Of a DNA stretch of 64,000 nt, positions 51,408-59,247 are shown one piece after another. The notes under the pieces are model-generated. The model was given only the letters and a program-made list of their open reading frames with translations. It had not been told where the DNA came from and did not search any database. Positions within the stretch are counted from its first letter, which is position 1. Every line of letters begins with the position of its first letter. The stretch comes from UBA11373 sp046714175 (GTDB taxonomy: Bacteria; Actinomycetota; Acidimicrobiia; Spongiisociales; UBA11373), in contig JBKKBI010000045.1 in NCBI GenBank assembly GCA_046714175.1, positions 1 to 64,000 of the forward strand. The letters run 5' to 3'. The position numbers and the translations under genes are program-made.

Positions 51408-52130
51408 CTACTCCTGATGCACCGCCACCCCCAAGCCCACACTTAGCGCGGCGCTGAGGAACGCGGCAGCGGTCGTGGCCGGGGAGTGACCGCCCGGAGT
51501 TGGTGTGCCTCCGGCGACTACCAATGTGCCGGCGGCGAGGGCGATCGCGTCGAGATGGTCGCGCTGATCCGCCACCCCCACCACCCGCGGTGCGGCCTTG
51601 CCCCCCGGCCGCGCCGCCACCGAAGCCGCCGACCACGAACCACCGATCGGCACCTCGATGCCACCGGGCACCGGTCGTCCCCAGCGAGCTCCGACGGGGT
51701 CGGGGAACCCAACCGCTACGCCGCGTCGTAGGGCTTTGCCTGGTGTCGTCCAGGCAACGGTGAGGTCGACAGGCCCTTCCACCCCGGCAGCTTCGTGGGC
51801 GGCAAGGCTGGTGGCGAGACCGCGCAGGTCGGCACCGGAGAGCAGGATGAGCCCCGAGGCGAGGAATCGGTCCGCCACCGCCGCGGGTACCGCGGCGACC
51901 GTCACACAGGAGAGGCCGTCCTCGACGGCGATGGCAGCAAGTGGGGTCGGATCGGGGTCGTCGGTGACGAGCATGTCGAACCCGGCGAGGTCGGAGATGC
52001 GCCGCACCCGACGGTCGGACCCCAGGGTTCCGGCACCGTAGATTCCTAGCGCGGTGAGTGATCGCTCGGCGAGGAGGATCAGGCCGGCGCGGGTACCTGC
52101 TGCACCGACGGAGTGGAGGGCGACCCGCAT
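51408..52130 (-). CDS. Hypothetical protein, possibly Rossmann-like
   Basis: 240 residues. The N-terminus MRVALHSVGAAGTRAGLILL followed by alternating strands and helices (FDMLVTDDP, GLSCVTVAAVPAAVADRFL, GLILLSGADLRGLATSLAAHEAAGVEGPVDLTVAWTTPG) suggests a dinucleotide-binding or oxidoreductase-like fold. The end GGTPTPGGHSPATTAAAFLSAALSVGLGVAVHQE resembles nothing I can name. I considered adenosylcobinamide amidohydrolase because of the neighbouring B12 genes but its motifs are absent. ATG 52130 overlaps the preceding small gene as TGATG. Confidence 0.6.
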   Translation of the reverse strand: MRVALHSVGAAGTRAGLILLAERSLTALGIYGAGTLGSDRRVRRISDLAGFDMLVTDDPDPTPLAAIAVEDGLSCVTVAAVPAAVADRFLASGLILLSGADLRGLATSLAAHEAAGVEGPVDLTVAWTTPGKALRRGVAVGFPDPVGARWGRPVPGGIEVPIGGSWSAASVAARPGGKAAPRVVGVADQRDHLDAIALAAGTLVVAGGTPTPGGHSPATTAAAFLSAALSVGLGVAVHQE

Positions 52131-52249
52131 CAGAGCGGGGTCCAGGTGCCCCGCACCCGCGGAGCTGCTTCCGTCTTCCACCGCCGTGCCGCGGCGATCC
52201 CCGCCGCGGCAAGCAATGCGATCAGAGCCAGACGGAGGGAACGGGGCAT
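52130..52249 (-). CDS. 39-residue single-helix membrane protein
   Basis: MPRSLRLALIALLAAAGIAA followed by ARRWKTEAAPRVRGTW and TPL, 39 residues: one transmembrane helix and a basic cytoplasmic tail. Its TGA shares a base with the ATG of the next gene (TGATG), a strong sign of real coupled translation, and TAACCT lies 6 nt before its own ATG. Very short one-helix proteins (DLW-39 type) are known near gyrA in actinobacteria. This one sits in a similar place but lacks the DLW motif. Confidence 0.65.
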   Translation of the reverse strand: MPRSLRLALIALLAAAGIAAARRWKTEAAPRVRGTWTPL

Positions 52250-52255
52250 TCCGAG

Positions 52256-52261
52256 AGGTTA
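52256..52261 (-). promoter_or_regulatory. -10-like hexamer, leaderless small gene
   Basis: TAACCT on the minus strand ends 6 nt before ATG 52249 and overlaps array 14. Confidence 0.45.
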
Positions 52262-52313
52262 CCCCTTATCCGTTTTCCGATACCCCTCTCGGACAAAGGG
52301 CAGCGGACAACGA
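52258..52313. repeat. 7-bp tandem array 14, degenerate
   Basis: GTTACCC, CTTATCC, GTTTTCC, GATACCC, then CTCTCGG, ACAAAGG, GCAGCGG, ACAACGA in phase. It lies between the small gene and the cobalamin riboswitch. Confidence 0.5.
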
Positions 52314-52344
52314 CAACCAGTGCGGCTGCCGGTAAAGTCATGTC

Positions 52345-52470
52345 CGCGGCCGCACCAGGGCCGTGGCTCTGTGTCCAGCGAAGTCCGGTGAGAATCCGGC
52401 GCTGTCCCGCAACCGTGAAGCCCCCTGCGTGGGGACGAGTCGGGTCGCCTGACGCCGGGCCGGTTTGGAG
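52345..52470 (+). promoter_or_regulatory. Cobalamin riboswitch
   Basis: The conserved core is unmistakable: GTCCGGTGAGAATCCGGC and GCTGTCCCGCAACCGTGA (52383-52418), a variable arm, then the B12 box region AGTCGGGTCGCCTGACGCC (52438-52456). It senses adenosylcobalamin or a relative and represses the btuFCD transporter that follows. Outer limits are approximate. Confidence 0.95.
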
Positions 52471-52512
52471 GCCTTCGGAGGAAGGGTCGCCCGCCATCCG
52501 GCAACGACACCT

Positions 52513-52537
52513 CCTCCTCGACAACGAGGAGGTTTTT
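52513..52537 (+). promoter_or_regulatory. Riboswitch expression platform hairpin
   Basis: Perfect stem CCTCCTCG/CGAGGAGG with loop ACAA, followed by TTTTT and, 2 nt later, the btuF ATG. It can act as an intrinsic terminator, and its right arm contains the btuF Shine-Dalgarno sequence GAGGAGG, so it can also block ribosome binding. Confidence 0.8.
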
Positions 52538-52538
52538 C

Positions 52539-53429
52539 ATGAGGAGACCGATCACGGTCCTCACCCTGTTGGTGATGCTTGCTGCAGCATGCGGCGCTGA
52601 CGTCACCGACACCACCAACCCACCGGGGTTCCCGCGCCAGATCGCGGGGATCACGCTGACCGAACCGCCGCAGCGGATCATCTCGGGCTCACCGACCCAC
52701 ACCGAGACCTTGTTCGCGGTCGGGGCGGGAGATCAGGTGGTGGCGGTGGATTCGTTCTCGGACTTTCCCGCTGCCGCCTCAGGCCTTCCCCACCTCGACG
52801 CCTTCAATCCCAGCGTCGAGGGGTTTGCTGCTCTCGATCCCGATCTGGTGATCGTGACCTTCGATCCCAACGACCTCGTCCGGGGGCTTGGTGCGCTGGG
52901 GATTCCGGTGTGGGTGCTCGATGCCCCGGTCGACCTTGCCGGGGTGTACCGGCAGATCGAAGAGATCGGTGATGTCACCGGCCACAGGGCCGGAGCCGGC
53001 GCGGTTGTAGCTGGAATGGAGGATGACATCGCGGCGATAGTGTCCGGGCTGCCGCAGCCGGTGCCGGCCCTCACCTACTACCACGAGCTCGACGACACCT
53101 ACTACTCGATCGGATCGGACACCTTTCTCGGGTCGCTGTACGGCTTGGTCGGCCTGACCAGTATCGCCGACGCCGCCGGAGGCGGGTATCCGCAACTATC
53201 GGCGGAGTTCATCGTGGCCGCCGATCCGGACTTTGTGTTTCTCGGCGACGGAGCGTGTTGCGCGCAGACGCCGGAGACGGTTGCAGCACGCCCCGGCTGG
53301 GACGAGATGACGGCGGTGTCGGAAGGCAGAGTGGTGGTGGTCGATGAGGCCCTGTCGTCGCGGTGGGGACCGCGGATTGTCGAGTTCCTGCGGTCAGTGG
53401 TCGATGCGGTATATCAGGAGGCTTCCTGA
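52539..53429 (+). CDS. btuF: Cobalamin ABC transporter, substrate-binding lipoprotein
   Basis: 296 residues. The signal peptide ends AAACG, a lipobox. A periplasmic-binding fold of the helical-backbone (BtuF/FhuD) class follows: RIISGSPTHTETLFAVGAGDQVVAVDSFSDFP, LDPDLVIVTFD, ALGIPVWVLD and WDEMTAVSEGRVVVVDEAL. Specificity for B12 is inferred from the riboswitch upstream. The SD lies in the switch hairpin. Confidence 0.9.
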   Translation: MRRPITVLTLLVMLAAACGADVTDTTNPPGFPRQIAGITLTEPPQRIISGSPTHTETLFAVGAGDQVVAVDSFSDFPAAASGLPHLDAFNPSVEGFAALDPDLVIVTFDPNDLVRGLGALGIPVWVLDAPVDLAGVYRQIEEIGDVTGHRAGAGAVVAGMEDDIAAIVSGLPQPVPALTYYHELDDTYYSIGSDTFLGSLYGLVGLTSIADAAGGGYPQLSAEFIVAADPDFVFLGDGACCAQTPETVAARPGWDEMTAVSEGRVVVVDEALSSRWGPRIVEFLRSVVDAVYQEAS

Positions 53430-54454
53430 GACAGCGCCGGATTCCGCGTCCGGCCCTCCTCATCGTGGTCGCGTTGGCGGTGGGGGCGGCGCTGGCGGGC
53501 GCCCTGATCGGTCCGGCGGCGTTGTCTCCCGGGGGAGTGGTGGCTGCGCTGCTCGACCGCCTTCCCTTTCTCAGCATCGACTCCGGGCTCACGGATCGCG
53601 AGACCGCGATCCTGTTCGACCTGCGCTTGCCCCGCGTCGTCCTCGGTCTGTTGGTGGGTGCCGTGCTGTCGGTGTCGGGCGGCGCCTACCAGGGGGTGTT
53701 CCGCAACCCGTTGGCTGATCCGTATCTGCTCGGGGTCGCCGCCGGGGCCGGCCTCGGGGCGACGGTGGCGATCGTGACCATTGGCTCCGGATCGATCCTG
53801 GTGGGTGTCGCGGCGTTTGCGGGAGCGCTGGGAGCGGTGGTGTTGGCTTACGGTCTTGGTGCTGCCGCCGGCGGCAGACGCACCGGCGCGACCCTGATCC
53901 TCGCCGGGGTGGCGGTGGCCGCCTTTCTCACCGCTGTGCAGACGTTCGTCCAGCAGCGCAACACCGATGCCATCCGCGAGGTGTACTCATGGATCTTGGG
54001 CCGACTCGGCACCGCAGGGTGGAACGAGGTGGCGCTGCTGGCCCCTTACGCGGGGATCGCGATCACCGTGGTGCTGCTGCACCGCCGCCTACTCGACGCA
54101 ATGGCGGTCGGTGAGGAGGAGGCGCGCACGCTGGGGTTGCGGCCGGAGCGGGTGCGGATCATCGTCGTGCTTGCCGCCACTCTCGGCACCGCCGGAGCGG
54201 TAGCGGTCAGCGGGCTGATCGGTTTCGTGGGGATCATCGTCCCTCATACGGTGCGACTTCTGGTCGGTGGGTCGTATCGGGTCATCCTCCCTCTCAGCGT
54301 CCTCGGCGGTGGTGCCTTTCTCGTCCTCGCCGACCTGATCGCCCGTACCGTGCTCAGCCCGGCCGAGGTTCCGATCGGGGTCGTCACCGCCTTCGTCGGC
54401 GGACCCTTCTTTTTGCTGGTTCTGCGCAACTCCGCCCGGATGGGGGAGCGATGA
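53426..54454 (+). CDS. btuC: Cobalamin ABC transporter permease
   Basis: About 342 residues, FecCD family with about ten helices. LRLPRVVLGLLVGAVLSVSGGAYQGVFRNPLADPYLLGVAAGAGLGA, WILGRLGTAGW and SGLIGFVGIIVPHTVRLLVG are typical. The start is unclear: AGGAGG (53416-53421) points to a CTG at 53426 overlapping the btuF stop, while the nearest standard start, GTG 53363, lies 67 nt inside btuF and adds a non-hydrophobic extension. The stop overlaps btuD (ATGA). Confidence 0.92.
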   Translation: MRQRRIPRPALLIVVALAVGAALAGALIGPAALSPGGVVAALLDRLPFLSIDSGLTDRETAILFDLRLPRVVLGLLVGAVLSVSGGAYQGVFRNPLADPYLLGVAAGAGLGATVAIVTIGSGSILVGVAAFAGALGAVVLAYGLGAAAGGRRTGATLILAGVAVAAFLTAVQTFVQQRNTDAIREVYSWILGRLGTAGWNEVALLAPYAGIAITVVLLHRRLLDAMAVGEEEARTLGLRPERVRIIVVLAATLGTAGAVAVSGLIGFVGIIVPHTVRLLVGGSYRVILPLSVLGGGAFLVLADLIARTVLSPAEVPIGVVTAFVGGPFFLLVLRNSARMGER

Positions 54455-55221
54455 GCGATCTGGTGGTCTCGGGTCTCAGCGTTTCGTTTGGGCGCCGTAT
54501 CGCAGTCGATGGGGTCGACGCCGCCGTCGGCGCCGGGGAGTGGTTGGCAGTGATCGGACCCAACGGCTCGGGCAAGACCTCGTTGTTGCGGGGGGTGGCG
54601 GGAACGGTGCCCCATCGTGGGTCGGTGCGCGTGGACGGTGTTGAGCTGTCCGACATGACCGCACGCCGCGCCGCCACCGCGGTGGCCATGGTGCCGCAGC
54701 ATCGTGTGCTGCCCGAAAACATGACGGTGCTCGACTATGCCTTGCTGGGACGAATCCCCCACACCGGATACTTCGGCGTCGAAGGGCCCAACGATCTGGC
54801 CGCGGTGCGCCGTGCCCTTGACCGGCTGGGAACCGCCGACCTGGAGAGTCGGCCATTGGGCACGCTGTCGGGCGGCGAGTTGCAGCGCGTCGTGTTGGCG
54901 CGGGCACTGTCGCAGGATGCAGGCGTGTTGCTCCTCGATGAGCCGACAACCTCCCTCGACATCGGGCACGCCCAGCAGGTGCTCGACCTGGTGGACCAGT
55001 TGCGACGGGAGCGGGGGATGGCCGTGGTCGCCGCGATTCACGATCTCACCCTGGCCGCGCAGTACGCCGATCGCTTGGTGCTTCTCGATCAAGGAGTCGT
55101 AGTGGCTCAGGGTCCGCCGCGTGATGTTCTCACCCCCTCCGCCGTGGCCCACTTCTCCGGAGCCCGGGTTCACTTGATGCAGGGACCGGGCGGCGAGACC
55201 GTGATCGTTCCCCGGCGCTGA
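54451..55221 (+). CDS. btuD: Cobalamin ABC transporter ATPase
   Basis: 256 residues. Walker A GPNGSGKTSLL, Q-loop MVPQH, signature LSGGELQRVVLARALSQ, Walker B LLLDEPTTSLD and the switch histidine AIHDLTLA are complete. It powers the BtuC permease. Translationally coupled to btuC by a 4-nt overlap and last in the riboswitch-controlled operon. Confidence 0.95.
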   Translation: MSDLVVSGLSVSFGRRIAVDGVDAAVGAGEWLAVIGPNGSGKTSLLRGVAGTVPHRGSVRVDGVELSDMTARRAATAVAMVPQHRVLPENMTVLDYALLGRIPHTGYFGVEGPNDLAAVRRALDRLGTADLESRPLGTLSGGELQRVVLARALSQDAGVLLLDEPTTSLDIGHAQQVLDLVDQLRRERGMAVVAAIHDLTLAAQYADRLVLLDQGVVVAQGPPRDVLTPSAVAHFSGARVHLMQGPGGETVIVPRR

Positions 55222-55222
55222 T

Positions 55223-55642
55223 TCAACCGGTGACTGTCAGCGATCCAGTCATCTGCGGGTGGATGGCGCAGAAGAACTCGTAGCTGCCGGCGGAGTCGAA
55301 GGTGAAGCCGAACGACGCCCCGCTGTCGATAGGCCCGGAGTCGAAGATCTGGTCGGAGGAGGTCCAGGTGTGGCTGTCGCCGTCGCGGTTCACCACGGTG
55401 ACCGGATCTCCCGCCGCGGCGGTGACCGGATCACCAAAGTCGAATCCGGAGATGATGATCAGTACCCCGGCCGCAACAGCGGCCGTCGTCGTGACGGCAT
55501 CGTCGCCATTGGCATAGGGGCTGATGTCGGGTGGATCCCCACTGAGGAATCCCGAGGCGAACCCGAACAACGCCGCCAGCCAGAGCGTTCCCGCGGCGAT
55601 CAGCACGGTGAGCACCACCCTCGACACCACCCTTTGGCTCAT
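55223..55642 (-). CDS. Membrane-anchored cupredoxin
   Basis: 139 residues. One N-terminal transmembrane helix (about 7-32), a low-complexity stretch with a second hydrophobic segment (about 52-66), then a plastocyanin-like domain. The type 1 copper ligands are visible: H91 in DGDSHTW, C125, H128 and M131 in FFCAIHPQM. It should carry electrons on the outer face of the membrane. It overlaps the DUF6529-like gene by 4 nt, so the two are likely redox partners. Confidence 0.88.
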   Translation of the reverse strand: MSQRVVSRVVLTVLIAAGTLWLAALFGFASGFLSGDPPDISPYANGDDAVTTTAAVAAGVLIIISGFDFGDPVTAAAGDPVTVVNRDGDSHTWTSSDQIFDSGPIDSGASFGFTFDSAGSYEFFCAIHPQMTGSLTVTG

Positions 55643-56202
55643 CAGAACCCCGGAAACTCGACGGTGGTGAAGAACCAGAAAGACGACGTGAGCCACAGAC
55701 CTACCAGCGCCGTGAAGACCACGCCTCCGGCCCAGGGGAGCGCCCATGAGTGGAGTCGGTGATTGCGCACGATCATCACCTTGGAGACGAACGCGCCGTA
55801 GAAGAAGCATCCCAAGAGAGAGTGCACCAGGACTCGGGCGCCGGCATCGGCCGTAAAGCCCAACGCCCACAAGCAGTGGTAGGAGACGGGGAGTGTCAGC
55901 AAGATCGCGGTGGTGCCGGAGATGCGGTGCACCGAACCGAGCCACTGCGGAGCCGGGTTCTTGCCCAGTTTGCCGTAGATGCGGAGTGCGGTGGCCAACT
56001 GGAAGAGCCCGAGCGCCATCGCCGCGGTGGCCAGCCATACCTTGGCGTTGATCGTGGCGGTGAAGAAAATGGTGACCAGCGACCGCCCCGTGGGGTCGTG
56101 GACGTTGCCGTACACCCCGAGTCCCACAGCCACCACCGCGCCGACGAGAACGGCAAGCAATAGGCCACGCCGATCCGGTCGCACCACCACCGCCGCCGTC
56201 AT
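55642..56202 (-). CDS. DUF6529-like four/five-helix membrane protein, possible heme b
   Basis: 186 residues with about five helices. Histidines lie inside or at the ends of helices in a pattern seen in di-heme membrane cytochromes: H92 (SVHRISG), H109 (SYHCLW), H127 (LVHSLLG), H148/H151 (NHRLHSW). ATG 56202 has AGGAGG upstream. It is followed by a cupredoxin with a 4-nt overlap, which supports an electron-transfer role. The family assignment is from memory of the HRISGTTAI region and is moderate. Confidence 0.75.
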   Translation of the reverse strand: MTAAVVVRPDRRGLLLAVLVGAVVAVGLGVYGNVHDPTGRSLVTIFFTATINAKVWLATAAMALGLFQLATALRIYGKLGKNPAPQWLGSVHRISGTTAILLTLPVSYHCLWALGFTADAGARVLVHSLLGCFFYGAFVSKVMIVRNHRLHSWALPWAGGVVFTALVGLWLTSSFWFFTTVEFPGF

Positions 56203-56244
56203 GGCCACCTCCTGTGCCACGACGCTACCGCTTCCCCGGCCGGC

Positions 56245-56580
56245 TTGTGTCGCGTCCACGGGTCCGGGCCGCCTGGCCTCCCCGGCTCTGATGTTGCGGG
56301 CGGTTGGTACGGGGCCGACTCCACTTGGCGCGTGCATTTCTACGCCCATCTCGCCTACTGGGAGCATTGGATCTGGACCGGCACCAGAGTCGAGGCCGGT
56401 GATGTCATGGGCCGACTCGGCTCGTCGGGCAACGCCGATTCGCCTCCGGTCCATTTCGGCTGGATGCCGGGTTCGCGCCGCGTCGACCTGGACAATCTGC
56501 AGAACCCTTATCCGCTGCTGAGCGAGATCTGTCCCGACAACGACGTCCCGGAGTGGTTCCTCGACTCCCCAGGTGGCTAA
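56245..56580 (+). pseudogene. Remnant of an M23 metallopeptidase
   Basis: About 110 codons encoding only the C-terminal part of a LytM/M23 fold: FYAHLAYWEH, then TRVEAGDVMGRLGSSGNADSPPVHFGW. The N-terminal half with the first zinc ligands is missing, and the HLHF motif reads PVHF. There is no plausible start signal. I read it as a truncated, inactive gene; the upstream part has been lost or replaced by the DUF6529-like gene's promoter region. Confidence 0.6.
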
Positions 56581-56601
56581 GTAAGGACGAGTTGTCTATC
56601 G

Positions 56602-56619
56602 CACACGACAGCTGACAGC
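56602..56619. repeat. 7-bp tandem array 15 (CAGCTGA)
   Basis: CACACGA, CAGCTGA, CAGC, running into the stop codon (TCA on the plus strand) of the M28 peptidase gene. Confidence 0.45.
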
Positions 56620-57621
56620 TCACAGGGGATGGTTGTCGCTTCCCTCCAGGTCATATGCCTGGGGTGTGAGATGGTCGATCAGCACTGCGATCACCCGCAA
56701 CGTAGCCAGGAGCATTGCGTCGTGGACGCTGTCGTCCTGAGGGGTGTGCCATGCCGGATTATCGGGCCGGTTCAGCATCGCCGCAGGAACCCCGGCCCGG
56801 GCGAAGGGGACATGATCCGAGACCTCGCCCCGGCTGTTGCGGACGACTCCGATACCGGCCTCACCGGCTACCAGCGCGAGCTCGTCCGCAAACGCCGAAT
56901 CCGAGTCGCGGTGATCCACCACCTGTAGCTCCTCACCGATGCCCACCATGTCGACCGACACCATGAAGTCGGGAAGCGCTCCCGCAGCCTCCATCTCGGC
57001 AACGGCATGGCGTGACCCGAAATGGTGCCCGTAGTCACCGACGCGCTCTTCGGCGCCAAAGGCCACCAGCAACACCCGAAGCCCATCTGGTGGAGCCTCT
57101 TGGAGTCGACGCAGCAGCTCCAAGAGAAGGACCACACCGGAGCCGTTGTCGTCGGCCCCGGGAGTACCTGGCACGGAGTCGATGTGAGCCGCCAGTAGCA
57201 ACGCTCGTTCCCCGGATCCGATCTCGACGAGTGCGTTGTGCGAAGTGGCGCCCGTGGGGAGGGGCACCTCCACGATCGTTGCCACGACCCCGGTGATCGT
57301 CTCTGCCGCGGCGGAAAAGTGACTCACCGCGGCAGTCTCGGCATCAGAGCCGGGCACCCGGGGCCCATTGGCGAGAAGCGCCTCCAGGTCGGCGCGCATT
57401 CTGGCAACGGTGGCGGCATCACTCCGGTCGAGGCTTGGGATCGTGGTGGTCGTGGTCGGCGGAAGGGTCGTGGTGGGCGCGATGGTCGTTGCGGTCGTTG
57501 CGGTCGTTGTGGCGACGGGGACTGTGATCGCAGCCGAGGTTGAGGTGTCCGCGCCGGTGGCGTCGGAACACGCCGCGAAAAGCAGGACACACAGGCCTCC
57601 GCGAAGGAAGCGGCGAAGCAT
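56620..57621 (-). CDS. M28-family zinc aminopeptidase lipoprotein
   Basis: 333 residues. The signal peptide ends FAAC (lipobox), followed by a long threonine/valine linker. The M28 domain carries both zinc sites: AAHIDSVPGTPGADDNGSGV, FGAEERVGDYG, SVDMVGIG and AWHTPQDDSVHDA. It probably trims peptides at the cell surface. Starts GTG 57627 and ATG 57621 are both possible and neither has a good ribosome-binding site. Confidence 0.9.
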   Translation of the reverse strand: MLRRFLRGGLCVLLFAACSDATGADTSTSAAITVPVATTTATTATTIAPTTTLPPTTTTTIPSLDRSDAATVARMRADLEALLANGPRVPGSDAETAAVSHFSAAAETITGVVATIVEVPLPTGATSHNALVEIGSGERALLLAAHIDSVPGTPGADDNGSGVVLLLELLRRLQEAPPDGLRVLLVAFGAEERVGDYGHHFGSRHAVAEMEAAGALPDFMVSVDMVGIGEELQVVDHRDSDSAFADELALVAGEAGIGVVRNSRGEVSDHVPFARAGVPAAMLNRPDNPAWHTPQDDSVHDAMLLATLRVIAVLIDHLTPQAYDLEGSDNHPL

Positions 57622-57683
57622 CCCCACATCATGGTGGCCGGGGTCGCTCTAACCCCGGAGCGAGCGGCGGTGGTGGGAGCACC

Positions 57684-57689
57684 TACCCT
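57684..57689 (+). promoter_or_regulatory. -10-like hexamer, leaderless small gene
   Basis: TACCCT ends 6 nt before ATG 57696. Confidence 0.45.
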
Positions 57690-57695
57690 GGCTGC

Positions 57696-57917
57696 ATGAC
57701 CCCACGCCTTCCCGATCGCCTCGGGGGAATGGTCCTCGTCCTCGTCGGCCTGGTGGTGGGACTGGTCGGCGCCTACATGGCTTATGACGCCCGAATCCAC
57801 AACGCCATCGTCGCCAACACGGTGGAGAACCCCTGGCCCGGGTACCTAATGGCCACCGCAGGCGTAGTGCTGTTCGGAGTGGGTGTGGTGGCGGTGCGGA
57901 GATCGTTGTCCAGGTAG
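57696..57917 (+). CDS. Small two-helix membrane protein
   Basis: 73 residues: basic start TPRLPDRLGG, helix one (about 11-31), a loop with DARIHNAIVANTVENPWPG, helix two (about 50-66) and a basic end RRSLSR. No family recognised. The leaderless promoter, divergent from the M28 gene, fixes the start. Confidence 0.65.
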   Translation: MTPRLPDRLGGMVLVLVGLVVGLVGAYMAYDARIHNAIVANTVENPWPGYLMATAGVVLFGVGVVAVRRSLSR

Positions 57918-57943
57918 CGAGCGGCGAGGTCTCCCGGCGCGGG

Positions 57944-58138
57944 TCACTCCACGGGACCAAGCAGGTCCCAGCGGTTGCAGGCTATGTCGACGGACACGGC
58001 GACCCTTCCGTAGTCCTCGGTGCGCGGCTCCGTCACGAAGTCCACACCGGCGTGCGTCATCCTTTCGTATGTCGTCGCGACGAAATCGTCGACCCGGAGG
58101 AAGAAGCCGCCTATCGGGCGTGGCGGCGCTCGTACCAT
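57944..58138 (-). pseudogene. Remnant of a VOC/glyoxalase-family gene
   Basis: About 64 codons encode only the C-terminal half of a vicinal-oxygen-chelate module: GFFLRVDDFVATTYERMTHAGVDFVTEPRTEDYGRVAV...CNRWDLLGP. The first half is replaced by the end of the toroid gene, which overlaps it. Inferred to be a decayed remnant. Confidence 0.55.
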
Positions 58139-59247
58139 GCCAGCACGCGCATGGCCCGAAGTGTGTTCCAACGGCTGGGCCTTCCCTCACCTTCGTCCAA
58201 GTCGAAGTGGACCCGGCCCGGATGGGGATTCTCCAGCGGCCATCGTCCGTCGTCGCCCCGCTTCTTTTCGACCAGGTCGATCGCCTCGGCGCAACGCTCA
58301 TCCGGTGCGACGCCCGCGTTCCGCAGATAGTCGAGTCCCCGTAAAACGTCGTAGTGCCAGCGCGTGGGAAACGAAAACTGTGTCCATGCGGGATCGACCA
58401 CCTCAAAAGTGGATAGGCGACGGAACATGCGTCGCTCCAGCAGATACTCCTGACCTCGGAGGCGGGCGGCGGTCAGGCTCGAGGAGGCTCCGTTGGCCCG
58501 TTCGTATTCGAGCAGTCCTTCGAGAACGGCGATCGTGGTGTTGAACGAAGAGCGGGTCGAGCCCCTCTCCGCCTCGCAGTTCCATCCACCATCCCCGAGC
58601 TGCTCCTCGAGGAGCCGTTCGACGACACCGTCGACGGTCTGGCCAAAGTAAGCGCCGAGGGCCACGGTCTTTCCGTTGATGCACGGCTCGACCTCTCCAT
58701 CGAAGTAGTTCTGACCGTCGTGATCCCACTTGATGTTCTCCCGAACCAGCCCCACCGCGCGATGCGCCTGTTCGCTCCCCGGGTCGACGCCCATCTCACG
58801 GAGGAGAAGCAAGGTGTGGGTGGTCGAGGTCCACTCGGGCTTGAGGGTGCCGATGGCGTTCCACAGCCACTGGAGAGCTCTCCGGTACCTCTCGACTCGC
58901 TCATCGCCGGGGTCCGGTTCACCGTTCTCCCACGCGGACAGGGTCGGGTTGTCGATGTCGATGAAACCGGCGAGGTCATCGATAGAGACACCGTGCAGTT
59001 GGCGCAGCAACTTGCGGGTCGCCATGTCGGGGAGACCAGCATCCGTTGGCTTGCTTCGGTGGGCCAGCACCTCCCGGCCCCAATAACCGTCGGCGTCCTG
59101 AAGGGCGAGCAACCGCGCCCCCCACCCATCGGTGGCCACCCGGGAGCGTTCGGCGGCGATCGCCGCTTCGGACTCGGAGGTGAGATCCCTCATCACCTGC
59201 CACCGGAGCGCGGGGTCGGAGTCAAGCAGCCACGACATGACAGTCAT
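58111..59247 (-). CDS. Cyclase-like alpha/alpha toroid with inserted XRE helix-turn-helix
   Basis: 378 residues. The ends of the protein match the squalene-cyclase/prenyltransferase-like toroids: WLLDSDPALRWQVMRDLT, PEWTSTTHTLLLLREMGVDP, GDGGWNCEAERGSTRSSFNTT and DDGRWPLENPHPGRVHFDLDEG. Between residues 62 and 136 is an insertion holding an XRE/Cro-type helix-turn-helix (about 77-126; VSIDDLAGFIDIDNPTLSAWENG). The reading frame is intact across it. A DNA-binding protein with a ligand-sensing toroid is one reading. ATG 59247 has GGAG upstream. Confidence 0.8.
   Translation of the reverse strand: MTVMSWLLDSDPALRWQVMRDLTSESEAAIAAERSRVATDGWGARLLALQDADGYWGREVLAHRSKPTDAGLPDMATRKLLRQLHGVSIDDLAGFIDIDNPTLSAWENGEPDPGDERVERYRRALQWLWNAIGTLKPEWTSTTHTLLLLREMGVDPGSEQAHRAVGLVRENIKWDHDGQNYFDGEVEPCINGKTVALGAYFGQTVDGVVERLLEEQLGDGGWNCEAERGSTRSSFNTTIAVLEGLLEYERANGASSSLTAARLRGQEYLLERRMFRRLSTFEVVDPAWTQFSFPTRWHYDVLRGLDYLRNAGVAPDERCAEAIDLVEKKRGDDGRWPLENPHPGRVHFDLDEGEGRPSRWNTLRAMRVLAWYERRHAR

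Noticed and set aside
51408..52130. CbiZ-type adenosylcobinamide amidohydrolase next to the B12 operon
   Set aside because: The conserved CbiZ motifs are absent and the gene is transcribed away from the riboswitch.
53363..53425. GTG 53363 as the btuC start
   Set aside because: It adds 21 non-hydrophobic residues lying inside btuF. The AGGAGG site points to about 53426, although that start would be CTG.
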